Source: Sphingobium fluviale (GTDB lineage: Bacteria; Pseudomonadota; Alphaproteobacteria; Sphingomonadales; Sphingomonadaceae). From it: a stretch of DNA of 64,000 nucleotides. Under the pieces are notes generated by a model. That model worked only from the letters and a program-made list of their open reading frames with translations. It ran no database searches and was not told the DNA's origin. Both the position numbers and the translations under genes were made by a program. Where the stretch lies: NCBI RefSeq assembly GCF_004122115.1, contig NZ_SBKP01000007.1, positions 62,001 to 126,000 on the forward strand, read 5' to 3'. Positions 10,355 to 19,209 of this stretch are shown piece by piece. How positions within the stretch are numbered: the stretch's first letter is position 1; every line of letters starts with the position of its first letter.

Positions 10355-12970
10355 TCAATCCATATTGGGTCGCAGCCATCGCTCCGCTGTAGCAAGATCG
10401 ACCCCGCGACGCATCGCATATTCCTCCAACTGATCCCGCCCGATCCGCGCCACGCCGAAATATTCGGATTGCGGGTGGCCGAAGTAAAAACCGCTGACCG
10501 CCGCCGTCGGCCACATGGCGAGGCTGTCTGTGAGGGTGATGCCGGTGTGATGCGTGGCATCGAGCATCGGGAACAGCAGCTGCTTCTGGCTGTGATCCGG
10601 GCAGGCAGGATAGCCGGGCGCCGGACGGATGCCGCGATACTCCTCCTTGATCAGCGCTTCGTTGGTGAGTTGCTCGCCTTCTGCATAGCCCCACAATTCC
10701 GTGCGGACGTGATGGTGCAGCCGCTCGGCAAAGGCCTCGGCAAGGCGATCCGCAAGTGCCTTCAGCAGGATGTCGTTATAGTCGTCATGCCGCGCCTTGA
10801 ATTGCGCCAGATGCGTTTCGATGCCGTGGCCCGCCGTTACGGCAAAGCCACCGATCCAGTCGCCATCATGGGAAATGAAATCCGCGAGGCACATGTTCGC
10901 GCGGCCCTCGCGCTTGGCGATCTGCTGCCGCAGGAAGGGCATGCGTATGTGCTTTTCATCTTCGACATGGATGATCACGTCGTCACCATCGCGGCGGCAG
11001 GGCCAGAGCGCCGCGACGCCTTTCGCCTGTATCCATTTCTCGGCGATGATCTGGTCCAGCATCGCCTGCGCATCAGCAAACAGCGAGGACGCGCTTTCGC
11101 CTACGACCGGGTCGGTCAGGATCGCGGGATAGTTGCCAGCCAGCTCCCATGCGCGGAAGAAGGGGGTCCAATCGATATATTGCCGCAGGTCCGCCAGATC
11201 CCAGTCCGAGAACACATGCAGGCCGGGCTGCTTCGGATCATGGGGCTTCAACGCTTCGTCAATTTCGAAAGCATTGGCGCGCGCGTCCTCGATGGAGATC
11301 AATGCGCTCTGGCCTTTGCCTGCGCGGACCTCGCGGATATGCCCATACTCCGCCGCCGTCTGGCTCACAAAGCCGTCCTTTTGGGTATCGGAAACCAGCG
11401 CCGTCGCCACGCCAACCGCGCGGGATGCATCCAGCACATGGACGACAGGGCCTTCGTAAGCCTGATCGATGCGCAGTGCGGTGTGGACCTTGGATGTCGT
11501 CGCCCCGCCGATCAGCAGCGGCATGGTGAAGCCCGCACGCTGCATCTCCTCAGCCACCGTCACCATCTCGTCCAGTGATGGCGTGATAAGGCCGGATAGG
11601 CCGATCATGTCGGCATTATTCTCGTTTGCGGCCTCAAGAATCGTGCTCCATGGCACCATCACGCCAAGATCAATCACCTCAAAGCCATTGCACTGCATGA
11701 CGACGCCAACGATGTTCTTGCCGATGTCATGCACGTCGCCCTTCACGGTCGCCATGATGATGCGGCCCTTGCCCTTTGAGTTCTCGTCCTTTTCTGCCTC
11801 GATATAGGGGAAGAGATGGGCGACAGCCTGTTTCATTACGCGGGCAGATTTGACCACCTGAGGCAGGAACATTTTGCCGGAACCGAAGAGATCGCCGACG
11901 ACGTTCATCCCGTCCATCAGCGGGCCTTCGATCACCTCGATGGGCCTGCCGCCGCGCGCGGCGACGGCGAGGCGGGCTTCCTCGGTATCGGCGATGACGT
12001 GCGCGTCTATGCCCTTGACCAGCGCATGTTCGATCCGCTTTTCGACCGGCCAGCCGCGCCATTCCTCTGCGGCCTTTTCGGCCACGGCGTCCGTCCCGCG
12101 GAATTTCTCGGCCAGTGTGACGAGGCGCTCGCCCGCATCCACATCGCGGTTGAGGATCACATCCTCGCAGGCAGTGCGCAGTTCCGGGTCTATCGTGTCA
12201 TAAACATCGAGCTGCCCCGCGTTGACGATCGCCATATCGAGGCCAGCGGGGATCGCGTGATAGAGGAACACGCTGTGCATCGCGCGGCGCACCGTCTCGT
12301 TGCCACGGAAGGAGAAGGAAAGGTTCGAGAGGCCGCCCGAAATATGCACATGCGGGCAGCGCGCGCGGATTTCTCGGCAGGCCTCGATGAAATCGACCGC
12401 GTAGTTGTTGTGCTCCTCGATCCCGGTGGCGACCGCGAAGATATTGGGGTCAAAGATGATGTCTTCTGGCGGAAAGCCGATGCCGACGAGCAGATTGTAG
12501 GCGCGCTCGCAGATCTCGACCTTGCGTGCCTTGGTGTCTGCCTGCCCGACCTCGTCGAACGCCATCACGACCACGGCGGCGCCATAGGCCATGCACTTGC
12601 GCGCATGTTCGAGGAATTGCGCTTCGCCTTCCTTCATGCTGATCGAGTTGACGATCGGCTTGCCGGAGACGCACTTCAGCCCCGCCTCGATCACGCTCCA
12701 TTTCGAGCTGTCGATCATTACCGGCACACGGCTGATGTCCGGCTCTGCGGTGATGAGCTTCAGGAACTGTTCCATTGCGGCCTGACTGTCCAGCAGGCCT
12801 TCGTCCATGTTGACATCGACGATCTGCGCGCCGTTCTCGACCTGCTGCCGCGCGACTTCCACGGCCTTGGCATAGTCGCCCGCCATGATGAGCTTCTTGA
12901 ACGCCGCGGAGCCGGTGATGTTGGTACGCTCGCCGATGTTGACGAAGGTTGCTGTGCTTTGGGTGGCCAT
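10355..12970 (-). CDS. metH: Methionine synthase, folate/cobalamin/activation part
   Basis: The 871-residue protein is the C-terminal three quarters of cobalamin-dependent methionine synthase. It has the methyltetrahydrofolate-binding barrel ([11 protein letters not shown] at the N-terminus), the cap and B12 domain with DVHDIGKNI, whose His is the lower cobalt ligand (about residue 415), and the reactivation domain that binds S-adenosylmethionine. The homocysteine-binding module is a separate gene 11 bp upstream. Together the two transfer a methyl group from methyltetrahydrofolate to homocysteine. The ATG at 12970 (MATQSTATF) begins exactly at the domain border, so this is a gene fission and not a frameshift. 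Confidence 0.95.
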   Translation of the reverse strand: MATQSTATFVNIGERTNITGSAAFKKLIMAGDYAKAVEVARQQVENGAQIVDVNMDEGLLDSQAAMEQFLKLITAEPDISRVPVMIDSSKWSVIEAGLKCVSGKPIVNSISMKEGEAQFLEHARKCMAYGAAVVVMAFDEVGQADTKARKVEICERAYNLLVGIGFPPEDIIFDPNIFAVATGIEEHNNYAVDFIEACREIRARCPHVHISGGLSNLSFSFRGNETVRRAMHSVFLYHAIPAGLDMAIVNAGQLDVYDTIDPELRTACEDVILNRDVDAGERLVTLAEKFRGTDAVAEKAAEEWRGWPVEKRIEHALVKGIDAHVIADTEEARLAVAARGGRPIEVIEGPLMDGMNVVGDLFGSGKMFLPQVVKSARVMKQAVAHLFPYIEAEKDENSKGKGRIIMATVKGDVHDIGKNIVGVVMQCNGFEVIDLGVMVPWSTILEAANENNADMIGLSGLITPSLDEMVTVAEEMQRAGFTMPLLIGGATTSKVHTALRIDQAYEGPVVHVLDASRAVGVATALVSDTQKDGFVSQTAAEYGHIREVRAGKGQSALISIEDARANAFEIDEALKPHDPKQPGLHVFSDWDLADLRQYIDWTPFFRAWELAGNYPAILTDPVVGESASSLFADAQAMLDQIIAEKWIQAKGVAALWPCRRDGDDVIIHVEDEKHIRMPFLRQQIAKREGRANMCLADFISHDGDWIGGFAVTAGHGIETHLAQFKARHDDYNDILLKALADRLAEAFAERLHHHVRTELWGYAEGEQLTNEALIKEEYRGIRPAPGYPACPDHSQKQLLFPMLDATHHTGITLTDSLAMWPTAAVSGFYFGHPQSEYFGVARIGRDQLEEYAMRRGVDLATAERWLRPNMD

Positions 12971-12981
12971 GATAATCCGAT

Positions 12982-14043
12982 TCAAGCCGCGATGTGCATA
13001 GGTTCGAGGCCCGCCAGGCGGGTGATGACGGGCAGGGTGGGGATAGGCCGCGGGGTCGCGCCTTCCAGCGCCTTCGCAATCGCGCCGATATGCGCAGGCG
13101 TGGTGCCACAGCATCCGCCGACCATATTGACTAGCCCTTCCTCTATCCACACACGGATCAGTTCTGCCGTCTGCTCTGGAAGCTCGTCATATTGCCCCAA
13201 CTCGTTGGGCAGGCCCGCATTGGGATAAGCGAGGATCAGCGTGTCCGCGATCTTGGAAAGCTCCGAGAGATAGGGCCGCAGCCTGTCCGCCCCAAAAGCG
13301 CAATTGACGCCGATGGTCAGTGGCTTCAGATGCCGCAGCGAATACCAGAATGCCGCGATGGTGTGGCCGGAGAGGTTGCGGCCAGACATATCGGTGATCG
13401 TAAAGCTCAGCATCAGCGGCACGGAGCGGCCAGACGCTGCCTCGGCTTCCTTCGCCGCCATGCCCGCCGCCTTGGCGTTCAAGGTGTCGAAGCAGGTTTC
13501 GATCAGCAGGAAATCGACGCCCCCTTCGATCAGCGCGGCGCACTGCTCGTGATATTGCTCTTTCAGCGTGTCATAATCCACCTCGCGGAAGGCGGGGTCA
13601 TTGACCTTGGGGCTGATTGACAGTGTTTTGTTGGTGGGGCCGATGGAGCCGGCGACGAAACGCTTGATGCCGTCCTTCGCCTCGGCCGCATCGCAGCACT
13701 CGCGGGCCAGCCGGGCGGCGGTGACGTTCAGCTCATGCACCAGATGTTCGCAGCCATAATCCGCCATCGCAATCCGCGTGCCGGAGAAGGTGTTGGTCTC
13801 GATCATGTCAGCGCCATTGTCGAGATAGGCGGTGTGGATCGCCTTCACGATGTCCGGTCGGGTGAGGCACAGCAGGTCGTTATTGCCTTTTTGGTCCTTT
13901 TCCAGCGGCAGGTCGCCGCGATAGTCGGCTTCGCTGAGGCCATATTTCTGGATCGAAGTGCCATAGCCGCCATCAAAGATCATCACCTTCCGGGCGGCGC
14001 GCTCGCGGAAGGCGGTTTCGGCGCCAGAGTCATTCAGGGTCAT
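12982..14043 (-). CDS. metH: Methionine synthase, homocysteine-binding part
   Basis: The 353-residue protein is a stand-alone homocysteine S-methyltransferase domain. It has the zinc-binding cysteines in VNCAFGA and [11 protein letters not shown] (about residues 250 and 320) and the N-terminal [10 protein letters not shown] motif. It supplies the homocysteine-activating half of methionine synthase to the partner encoded next. The start ATG overlaps the metF stop in ATGA, and the next gene begins after 11 bp, so metF and both metH pieces are one translationally coupled unit. This split occurs in other alphaproteobacteria. Confidence 0.94.
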   Translation of the reverse strand: MTLNDSGAETAFRERAARKVMIFDGGYGTSIQKYGLSEADYRGDLPLEKDQKGNNDLLCLTRPDIVKAIHTAYLDNGADMIETNTFSGTRIAMADYGCEHLVHELNVTAARLARECCDAAEAKDGIKRFVAGSIGPTNKTLSISPKVNDPAFREVDYDTLKEQYHEQCAALIEGGVDFLLIETCFDTLNAKAAGMAAKEAEAASGRSVPLMLSFTITDMSGRNLSGHTIAAFWYSLRHLKPLTIGVNCAFGADRLRPYLSELSKIADTLILAYPNAGLPNELGQYDELPEQTAELIRVWIEEGLVNMVGGCCGTTPAHIGAIAKALEGATPRPIPTLPVITRLAGLEPMHIAA

Positions 14044-14969
14044 GCGACTTGTCCTTGCGGGCGCAGGCCGAGCAGATGGCAGATCGCATAGCTCAGCTCG
14101 GCGCGGTTCAATGTGTAGAAATGGAAGCTGCGCACGCCGCCCGCATAGAGCTTGCGGCACAGCTCTGCGGTGATGGTAGCGGCGATGAGCTGGCGTGCTG
14201 GGGGGTGATCGTCCAGCCCTTCGAACAACCGCGCCATCCAGCTCGGCACTTCGGTGTTGCACATGGCGGCCATGCGCAGGGTGGAGGCAAAGTTCGTGAC
14301 GGGCATGATGCCGGGCAGAATTTCGGCTTCGATTCCCGCTGCGCGCGCTTTGTCGACGAAGCGGAAATAGGCTTCGGGCGAAAAGAAGAACTGCGTGATC
14401 GCGCGGGCCGCCCCGGCGTCAAGTTTGCGCTTGAGGTTATCGAGATCAGACTGGGCGGAGAGCGCCTCCGGGTGGGTTTCGGGATAGGCGGCGACGGAGA
14501 TTTCGAAATCATGCAGCGCGCGCAGACCCGCCACCAACTCCGCCGCGCTGGCATAACCATCGGGGTGTGGCTCGAACTTCGCGCCCATTTCTGGCGGGTC
14601 GCCGCGTAAGGCGACGATATGGCGCACCCCGGCCTGCCAATAGGCATCGGCTACCTCGGCGATCTCGTCCTTGCTGGCGTCGACGCAGGTCAAGTGCGCG
14701 GCGGCGGGGATAGAAGTGTCCCTCGCGATGCGCGCAACCGTGTTGTGCGTGCGCTCGCGGGTGGAGCCGCCTGCTCCATATGTAACCGAGATGAAACGGG
14801 GCGCCAGCGGTGTCAGCGTTTCGATGCTGTCCCACAGCTGCGCTTCCATCTTCTCCGTCTTGGGCGGGAAAAATTCGAAGCTCACCTCGGCGTCTCCGCC
14901 CAGATCGGCGTAAAGCGGGGTGTCGAGGATGCGGCGCGCTTCTTCGAGCGCTCTACGTTCGGCATTCAT
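14040..14969 (-). CDS. metF: Methylenetetrahydrofolate reductase
   Basis: The 309-residue FAD enzyme reduces 5,10-methylenetetrahydrofolate to the 5-methyl form used by the methionine synthase encoded downstream. Characteristic stretches are VSFEFFPPKTEKME, FISVTYGAGGSTR, LTCVDASKDE and ALRGDPPEMG. The frame is open to 15026, but the ATG at 14969 overlaps the stop of the regulator gene in ATGA and gives the normal N-terminus. It sits between a regulator and the two metH parts, completing a one-carbon to methionine operon. Confidence 0.95.
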   Translation of the reverse strand: MNAERRALEEARRILDTPLYADLGGDAEVSFEFFPPKTEKMEAQLWDSIETLTPLAPRFISVTYGAGGSTRERTHNTVARIARDTSIPAAAHLTCVDASKDEIAEVADAYWQAGVRHIVALRGDPPEMGAKFEPHPDGYASAAELVAGLRALHDFEISVAAYPETHPEALSAQSDLDNLKRKLDAGAARAITQFFFSPEAYFRFVDKARAAGIEAEILPGIMPVTNFASTLRMAAMCNTEVPSWMARLFEGLDDHPPARQLIAATITAELCRKLYAGGVRSFHFYTLNRAELSYAICHLLGLRPQGQVA

Positions 14970-15937
14970 GATATTTGTCGTTCCCTGATAGGCGTGACGT
15001 TGGCGGATTTGCGCCGCCCCAGCCATAGTTTCACGGTCAGCTCGCCACTGGGCAGCGTGTCGGTCCGTTCCATGTCAATCCCGGCTTCGGTGAACCAGTC
15101 TGCGATCTGGTCATCCGAAAAGCCCAGGCGCTCATGCTGATCGCGCGTGCGCAGTTCTTCTCGATCATGCGCCTCGAAATCCACGATCAGCAGGCGACCG
15201 TTATCTTTCAGCACCCGCGCAGCCTCGGCGATCGCGCGCTGGGGGGTGGCGCTATAGTGCAAAATCTGGTGCGCCGTAACGAGGTCTGCCGCAGCGTCGC
15301 CAAAGGGCAGGGCGCAGAAATCTCCCAGCAGCAAGTTATATTTTTCGGCTCCCTCCTGCGGCAGCTTGGCGCGGGCGAGGCGAAGCATGTCGGGGCTGCG
15401 ATCAATCGCGTCGACATGGCGCGCGCGTTCGCCCAGCAGCGCGATCATCCGCCCTGTGCCGGTGCCGAGATCGAGCAGGTGACTGAACGGCTCGGCTCCC
15501 AGTGCGCGAACGATAGCCTGTTCGACCTCGGCCTCGGGCACATAGAGCGAGCCGAGCGCATCCCATTGTTCGGCGTGGGCGGCGAAATATTCATCCGCCG
15601 CGCGCACCCGGTCCGCGCGGATTGCGGCGAGGCGGGCAAGATCGGCCTTCAGCCACAGGCCTTCGCTCGCGTCCGATGGAATATCCGCGAACATCGCCAT
15701 CAGTTGGCGACAGGATTCTGATTGCGCAAGCCGCAGGAATACCCAGTTCCCCTCCTTGCGGCGACCAATCAAATCGGCCTCGGCGAGGATTTTTACGTGG
15801 CGTGAAACGCGGGGCTGGCTCTGCCCAACGGCCTGTGCAAGCTCGCCGACAGACAGCTCCATTGCACCGAGGAGGTGCATGATGCGCATCCTTGTCGGGT
15901 CCGCCATAGCGCGGAAAATGTCGAGTAGTTCTGCCAT
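14966..15937 (-). CDS. ArsR-family regulator fused to SAM-dependent methyltransferase
   Basis: The 323-residue protein joins two modules. Residues about 1-90 are an ArsR/SmtB winged helix (MADPTRMRIMHLL, then SQPRVSRHVKILAEADLI as the recognition helix). Residues about 130-300 are a class I methyltransferase with motif I LLDLGTGTGRM and the post-I acidic residue in VDAIDRSPDML. I see no metal-binding cysteine pair in the HTH part. It is the first gene of the metF-metH operon and a perfect palindrome lies just upstream, so I infer an autoregulator that senses S-adenosylmethionine or S-adenosylhomocysteine, like the ArsR-type SahR regulators of methionine metabolism. Direct evidence for the ligand is lacking. 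Confidence 0.9.
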   Translation of the reverse strand: MAELLDIFRAMADPTRMRIMHLLGAMELSVGELAQAVGQSQPRVSRHVKILAEADLIGRRKEGNWVFLRLAQSESCRQLMAMFADIPSDASEGLWLKADLARLAAIRADRVRAADEYFAAHAEQWDALGSLYVPEAEVEQAIVRALGAEPFSHLLDLGTGTGRMIALLGERARHVDAIDRSPDMLRLARAKLPQEGAEKYNLLLGDFCALPFGDAAADLVTAHQILHYSATPQRAIAEAARVLKDNGRLLIVDFEAHDREELRTRDQHERLGFSDDQIADWFTEAGIDMERTDTLPSGELTVKLWLGRRKSANVTPIRERQIS

Positions 15938-15945
15938 GCTGAGCT

Positions 15946-15967
15946 TATATAAAGAATTCTTTATATA
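15946..15967. promoter_or_regulatory. Perfect 22-bp palindrome, probable operator of the met operon
   Basis: The half site TATATAAAGAA is followed directly by its exact reverse complement, centred at 15956/15957. It ends 9 bases upstream of the ATG of the ArsR-methyltransferase gene. ArsR-type repressors bind such AT-rich inverted repeats, so autoregulation of the operon is the simplest reading. Confidence 0.7.
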
Positions 15968-16166
15968 GGTCAACCGGCATGGTTATTTGCATGCGCCTTG
16001 GCCCATTTGGCCTGACTTCCGTGGCAATATACGACAATTCGCGCAATCAGGCGCTTGCGTTCGCCGAATCATGGCAGTATTTATTCGCGCAGCAGGCTCA
16101 AGAGGGGGGTAAGCTTTTCTCCGAGAGAAGCCTGCGTCGTCAGTATCTCAGAGAAAGGGTTTACCC

Positions 16167-16373
16167 ATGAAGAAGACTATCGCACTTTCGCTCGTTATCG
16201 CCGCTTCGATGGGCCTTGCTGCTTGCTCCAAGAGCGAGGAAGGCAACGCGATGAACAACGCTGCCGAGAACGTCACCAACGCTGCCGAGAACACCATGAA
16301 CGCCGCAATGAACGCTGGCGAGAATGTTGCCAACGCAGTGAACGCGACCGAGAACGCCGCAAACGCTCAGTAA
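16167..16373 (+). CDS. Small Ala/Asn-rich lipoprotein (entericidin-like size)
   Basis: The 68-residue product has a lipoprotein signal with lipobox LAAC (Cys about residue 20). The mature part is almost only Asn, Ala and Glu in a repeated unit of the type NAAENVT, NAAENTM, NAAMNAGENVA, NAVNATENAA, probably one long helix. It has no Trp, Tyr or Phe. A good ribosome-binding site (AAAGGG, 7 bases from the ATG) and a strong terminator after the stop show a real, independently transcribed gene. It may be an outer-membrane or periplasmic structural lipoprotein. I cannot assign a function. Confidence 0.8.
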   Translation: MKKTIALSLVIAASMGLAACSKSEEGNAMNNAAENVTNAAENTMNAAMNAGENVANAVNATENAANAQ

Positions 16374-16393
16374 GTTCAGGCGAACAGGGTTTT

Positions 16394-16432
16394 AAGGGGG
16401 TGCGGCCTTCGGGTGCGCGCCCCTTTTTATTT
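16394..16432 (+). terminator. Rho-independent terminator after the small lipoprotein gene
   Basis: A GGGG-GTGC-GCC stem closes on a TTCG tetraloop and pairs with GGT-GCGC-CCCC (one bulged G), followed directly by TTTTTATTTT. It lies 20 bases after the stop of the 68-residue lipoprotein gene. Confidence 0.8.
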
Positions 16433-16446
16433 TCACGAGGACCCAG

Positions 16447-16668
16447 ATGACCCATACCGTTCCCATACCGGGGCCGTTGCTGCCAATATTACCTGCGCTT
16501 GCTCTGCTGGCGGGGTGTGGCGCTAACGACAGCGCGGCCGGGCCGGGCGGGGTTACGGCGGGCGAAGCGCGCGCGCTTAACGAGGCGGCGCTCATTCTGG
16601 ATGCCCGCGCCGGCAATGCTGTCTCCGCCATGGCTGATAACGCGCAGGACGCGGCGCATAGTCAGTAG
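16447..16668 (+). CDS. Small hypothetical lipoprotein
   Basis: The 73-residue product has a hydrophobic N-terminus ending in the lipobox LLAGC (about residue 24), followed by a short Ala/Gly/Asn-rich mature part with ARALNEAALILDAR and ending AQDAAHSQ. The ATG has GAGGACCCAG upstream. It lies just after the terminator of the neighbouring small lipoprotein gene and in the same direction, so it either has its own promoter or depends on read-through. The two share size, export route and Asn/Ala-rich composition but align poorly. No function is assigned. Confidence 0.6.
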   Translation: MTHTVPIPGPLLPILPALALLAGCGANDSAAGPGGVTAGEARALNEAALILDARAGNAVSAMADNAQDAAHSQ

Positions 16669-16697
16669 AATTGCCTATTTATTGTGCAATACGCATG

Positions 16698-16717
16698 CGC
16701 TGCCTAAATTTGCAGCG
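16698..16717. promoter_or_regulatory. Inverted repeat upstream of glnK, possible activator site
   Basis: CGCTGC and GCAGCG flank an 8-base AT-rich spacer about 55-75 bases upstream of the sigma-54 promoter. This is the place and shape expected for an enhancer-binding activator such as NtrC, though the bases do not match the enteric consensus well. Confidence 0.35.
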
Positions 16718-16750
16718 TTCATCCCCCCGCCATTTTCGCCAAAGACCGCA

Positions 16751-16765
16751 TTAACCCGTTATTAA
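16751..16765 (+). promoter_or_regulatory. TTAA-N7-TTAA box, candidate CtrA site
   Basis: TTAACCCGTTATTAA has the exact spacing of the alphaproteobacterial CtrA consensus TTAA-N7-TTAA. It ends five bases before the -24 element of the glnK sigma-54 promoter, so a bound protein could affect that promoter. It is identified by pattern only. Confidence 0.4.
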
Positions 16766-16770
16766 CAAGT

Positions 16771-16785
16771 TGGCACGGCTCTTGC
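16771..16785 (+). promoter_or_regulatory. Sigma-54 promoter of glnK-amtB
   Basis: TGGCACGGCTCTTGC matches the -24/-12 consensus TGGCACG-N4-TTGC exactly. It lies 35 bases before the glnK ATG. Sigma-54 control of glnK-amtB under nitrogen limitation is the rule in proteobacteria. Confidence 0.85.
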
Positions 16786-16819
16786 GTAAATACCTCCGCA
16801 CACCAGACAAGGGGGTAGC

Positions 16820-17158
16820 ATGAAACTAGTCATGGCAATCATTAAGCCGTTCAAGCTGGACGACGTGCGGGACGCTTTGTCCTCGCTCGGCGTGGCGGGC
16901 ATGACGGTGAGCGAAGTCAAGGGCTTCGGACGTCAAAAGGGGCAGACCGAGATTTATCGCGGCGCCGAATACAGCACAAACATGGTTCCGAAGATCAAGG
17001 TGGAGGTCGTGTGCGATGACGCGCTCGCTCCCCGCGTGGTCGAAGCCGTTCAGCAGGCCGCCAACAGCGGCGCTATCGGCGATGGCAAGATCTTCGTTCT
17101 TGATGTCGGCGAGGCGGTGCGCATACGCACCGGCGAAACCGGCGACACCGCGCTGTGA
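16820..17158 (+). CDS. glnK: Nitrogen regulatory protein P-II (GlnK type)
   Basis: The 112-residue PII signal protein has the T-loop sequence QTEIYRGAEYSTNMVPK with the conserved uridylylated Tyr (EYS), and the C-terminal GKIFVLDVGEAVRIRTGE nucleotide-binding region. It reads 2-oxoglutarate and ATP/ADP levels and, when not modified, blocks the AmtB channel. Pairing with amtB, 14 bp downstream, marks it as GlnK and not GlnB. The perfect sigma-54 promoter upstream supports nitrogen-limited expression. Confidence 0.95.
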   Translation: MKLVMAIIKPFKLDDVRDALSSLGVAGMTVSEVKGFGRQKGQTEIYRGAEYSTNMVPKIKVEVVCDDALAPRVVEAVQQAANSGAIGDGKIFVLDVGEAVRIRTGETGDTAL

Positions 17159-17172
17159 TGAAAGGGGAAATA

Positions 17173-18591
17173 ATGAGCATTTCCAAGAAAATTTGCGGTG
17201 TGACCGGGGCGCTTGCCGCTCTTGCCGCCGCGACGCCCGTGTGGGCGCAGGACATGATAAAAAATCCGACTGTCGAACAAATGGCGACGATGATGAACAA
17301 GGGCGACATCGCCTGGATGTTGGTCTCCAGCGTTCTCGTGCTGATGATGTCGATCCCCGGACTAGCCCTGTTCTATGGCGGCCTCGTGCGCAGCAAGAAT
17401 ATGCTTTCGGTGCTGATGCAGGTGTTCATGATCGTTTCGGTCGCTGGCATTCTCTGGTGCCTCTATGGCTACTCGATGGCCTTCACCAGCGGCGGGGATA
17501 ACCACTTCTTCGGCGGTTTCTCCAAGGCGTTCCTCACCGGCGTGACCGGCGGCACCTACGCCGCAACGTTCAGCAACAATCTCTATCTGCCTGAGCTGGT
17601 TTTCGTCGTCTTCCAGATGACATTCGCGATGATCACGCCTGCGCTGATCGTTGGCGCCTTTGCGGAACGTATCAAGTTCTCTGCGCTGATCGTGTTCGTC
17701 ATCGCCTGGTCGACGATCGTCTATTATCCGATCGCGCACATGGTATGGTACTGGGCCGGACCGGACTTTTTGGCTGACGCGCCAACCGATTACGGCTTCC
17801 TCTGGGGCATGGGCGCTCTGGACTTCGCCGGCGGCACCGTGGTGCACATCAACGCCGGTGTAGCTGGATTGATCGGCTGCCTCATGGTCGGCAAGCGTAT
17901 CGGCTTCCCCAAGGAACCGATGGCTCCGCACTCGCTGACCATGACCATGATCGGCGCTTCGCTGCTGTGGGTCGGCTGGTTTGGTTTCAACGCCGGTTCC
18001 AACCTCGAAGCGAATGGTGTGACGGCGGTTGCGTTCATCAACACCATGGTCGCCACCTGTGCGGCTGCGGTAGCCTGGGCTCTTGTTGAGCAGGTCCATC
18101 ACGGCAAGGCTTCGATGCTGGGTGCCGCGACGGGTGCGGTGGCCGGTCTGGTCGCCATCACCCCGGCTTCAGGCTTTGCTGCGCCGATGACCTCGATCCT
18201 GCTCGGCTTTGTCGTTTCGCCAATCTGCTATCTCTTCGTCACCAAGGTGAAGAGCATGTTCGGCTATGACGACAGCCTCGACGTGTTCGGTGTGCACTGC
18301 ATCGGCGGCATCGTCGGCGCGATCGCTACCGGTATTGTCGCCGATCCGGCGCTCGGTGGTCAGGGCTTCTTCGACTACACCCAGTTCCCGGCCGCTGTCG
18401 GCGTCTATGACATGGGTGCGCAGGTCGTCACCCAGATCAAGGCGGTTCTCGTTACGATCCTGTGGTCCGGCATCGGCTCGGCTGTGCTCTACTTCATCAT
18501 CGACAAGACCATCGGTCTGCGTCCGAGTGCGGAAGCCGAGCAGCAGGGCCTCGACCTCACCAGCCACGGCGAGCGCGCCTACAATATGTAA
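17173..18591 (+). CDS. amtB: Ammonium transporter AmtB
   Basis: The 472-residue protein has a signal peptide (ALAALAAATPVWA) and then eleven predicted membrane segments of the Amt/MEP/Rh family. Recognisable motifs are GLALFYGGLVR, the Phe gate region, AGGTVVHINAGVAGL with the first pore His, and DVFGVHCIGGIVGA with the second pore His. The frame opens at 17155, but the ATG at 17173 is preceded by AAAGGGGAA at proper spacing and starts the signal peptide. It takes up ammonium and is gated by GlnK encoded upstream, sharing its sigma-54 promoter. Confidence 0.96.
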   Translation: MSISKKICGVTGALAALAAATPVWAQDMIKNPTVEQMATMMNKGDIAWMLVSSVLVLMMSIPGLALFYGGLVRSKNMLSVLMQVFMIVSVAGILWCLYGYSMAFTSGGDNHFFGGFSKAFLTGVTGGTYAATFSNNLYLPELVFVVFQMTFAMITPALIVGAFAERIKFSALIVFVIAWSTIVYYPIAHMVWYWAGPDFLADAPTDYGFLWGMGALDFAGGTVVHINAGVAGLIGCLMVGKRIGFPKEPMAPHSLTMTMIGASLLWVGWFGFNAGSNLEANGVTAVAFINTMVATCAAAVAWALVEQVHHGKASMLGAATGAVAGLVAITPASGFAAPMTSILLGFVVSPICYLFVTKVKSMFGYDDSLDVFGVHCIGGIVGAIATGIVADPALGGQGFFDYTQFPAAVGVYDMGAQVVTQIKAVLVTILWSGIGSAVLYFIIDKTIGLRPSAEAEQQGLDLTSHGERAYNM

Positions 18592-18663
18592 GAATTGGCA
18601 GGGCGGCGCGGGGGAACCTCAAGCGCCGCCCGCCTGACAGTGTTCCTCCTGCGAACATACCTG

Positions 18664-18695
18664 GGGCCGGTGCAGCAATGCGCCGGCCCAATTTT
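18664..18695 (+). terminator. Probable terminator after amtB
   Basis: GGGCCGG pairs with CCGGCCC around a 12-base loop and is followed by AATTTTAT on the plus strand. It lies between the convergent amtB and DUF442 genes. A second GC-only stem (GGGCGGCG / CGCCGCCC) lies just after the amtB stop at about 18600-18630. Confidence 0.55.
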
Positions 18696-18704
18696 ATGGA
18701 TTTG

Positions 18705-19142
18705 TTATTGGGCGGCCCCCAACGCGTCCATGATCTGGCGCACGGGCGAGAGATCATAGCCCGCCGCCGCCGCAAGGTCTGACAATGCATCAGGATTGTC
18801 ACCAGCGCGGGCGCGCGCCAGCGCCCAGAGCAGGGTCGAGCGGGTGCCGGAGCGGCAATAGGCAAGCAGTTTGCCGCCGCCACCGGTAGCGCTCCCTAGC
18901 GCTTCGTCCATACCGTCAAGCTGCCAGGGGGCAAAGCCGCTGTGATTCACGGGCACGGCGGCATAGCCTATCCCCGCTGCCGCCGCCGCCTCCGCAATGT
19001 CATCACCCGGCGTTTGATCAGCCGATTCGCCTTCAGGCCGGTTGTTAAGGATGAAGCTGACACCCATCTCCTTGGCCCGCGCCACATCCTCCACGCTGAT
19101 CTGTGGCGAAACGAGGACGGTATTGGTGAGCGGACGGAACAT
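18705..19142 (-). CDS. TIGR01244 / DUF442 family phosphatase-like protein
   Basis: The 145-residue protein has the family pattern: LVSPQISVEDV near the N-terminus, FILNNRPEGE, VPVNHSGF, and the active-site loop LLAYCRSGTRS near residue 95. The Cys-x4-Arg loop is related to those of dual-specificity phosphatases and rhodaneses, and the family has been described as sulfur-transferase or phosphatase-like, so the reaction is uncertain. In other bacteria the domain is often fused to a Blh-type metallohydrolase; here it stands alone. An ABC exporter of the Atm1 type is the upstream neighbour. Confidence 0.85.
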   Translation of the reverse strand: MFRPLTNTVLVSPQISVEDVARAKEMGVSFILNNRPEGESADQTPGDDIAEAAAAAGIGYAAVPVNHSGFAPWQLDGMDEALGSATGGGGKLLAYCRSGTRSTLLWALARARAGDNPDALSDLAAAAGYDLSPVRQIMDALGAAQ

Positions 19143-19209
19143 AGGCGTATCTCCTTGGGAAGCGCTCCACTCATAGGCCGCGCGCCGCCAAGTTCAAGCC
19201 CGGCCCTTT

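Noticed and set aside
12971..12981. Frameshift splitting a single metH gene
   Set aside because: Both parts have proper starts and stops, and the break lies at a domain border as in other alphaproteobacteria.
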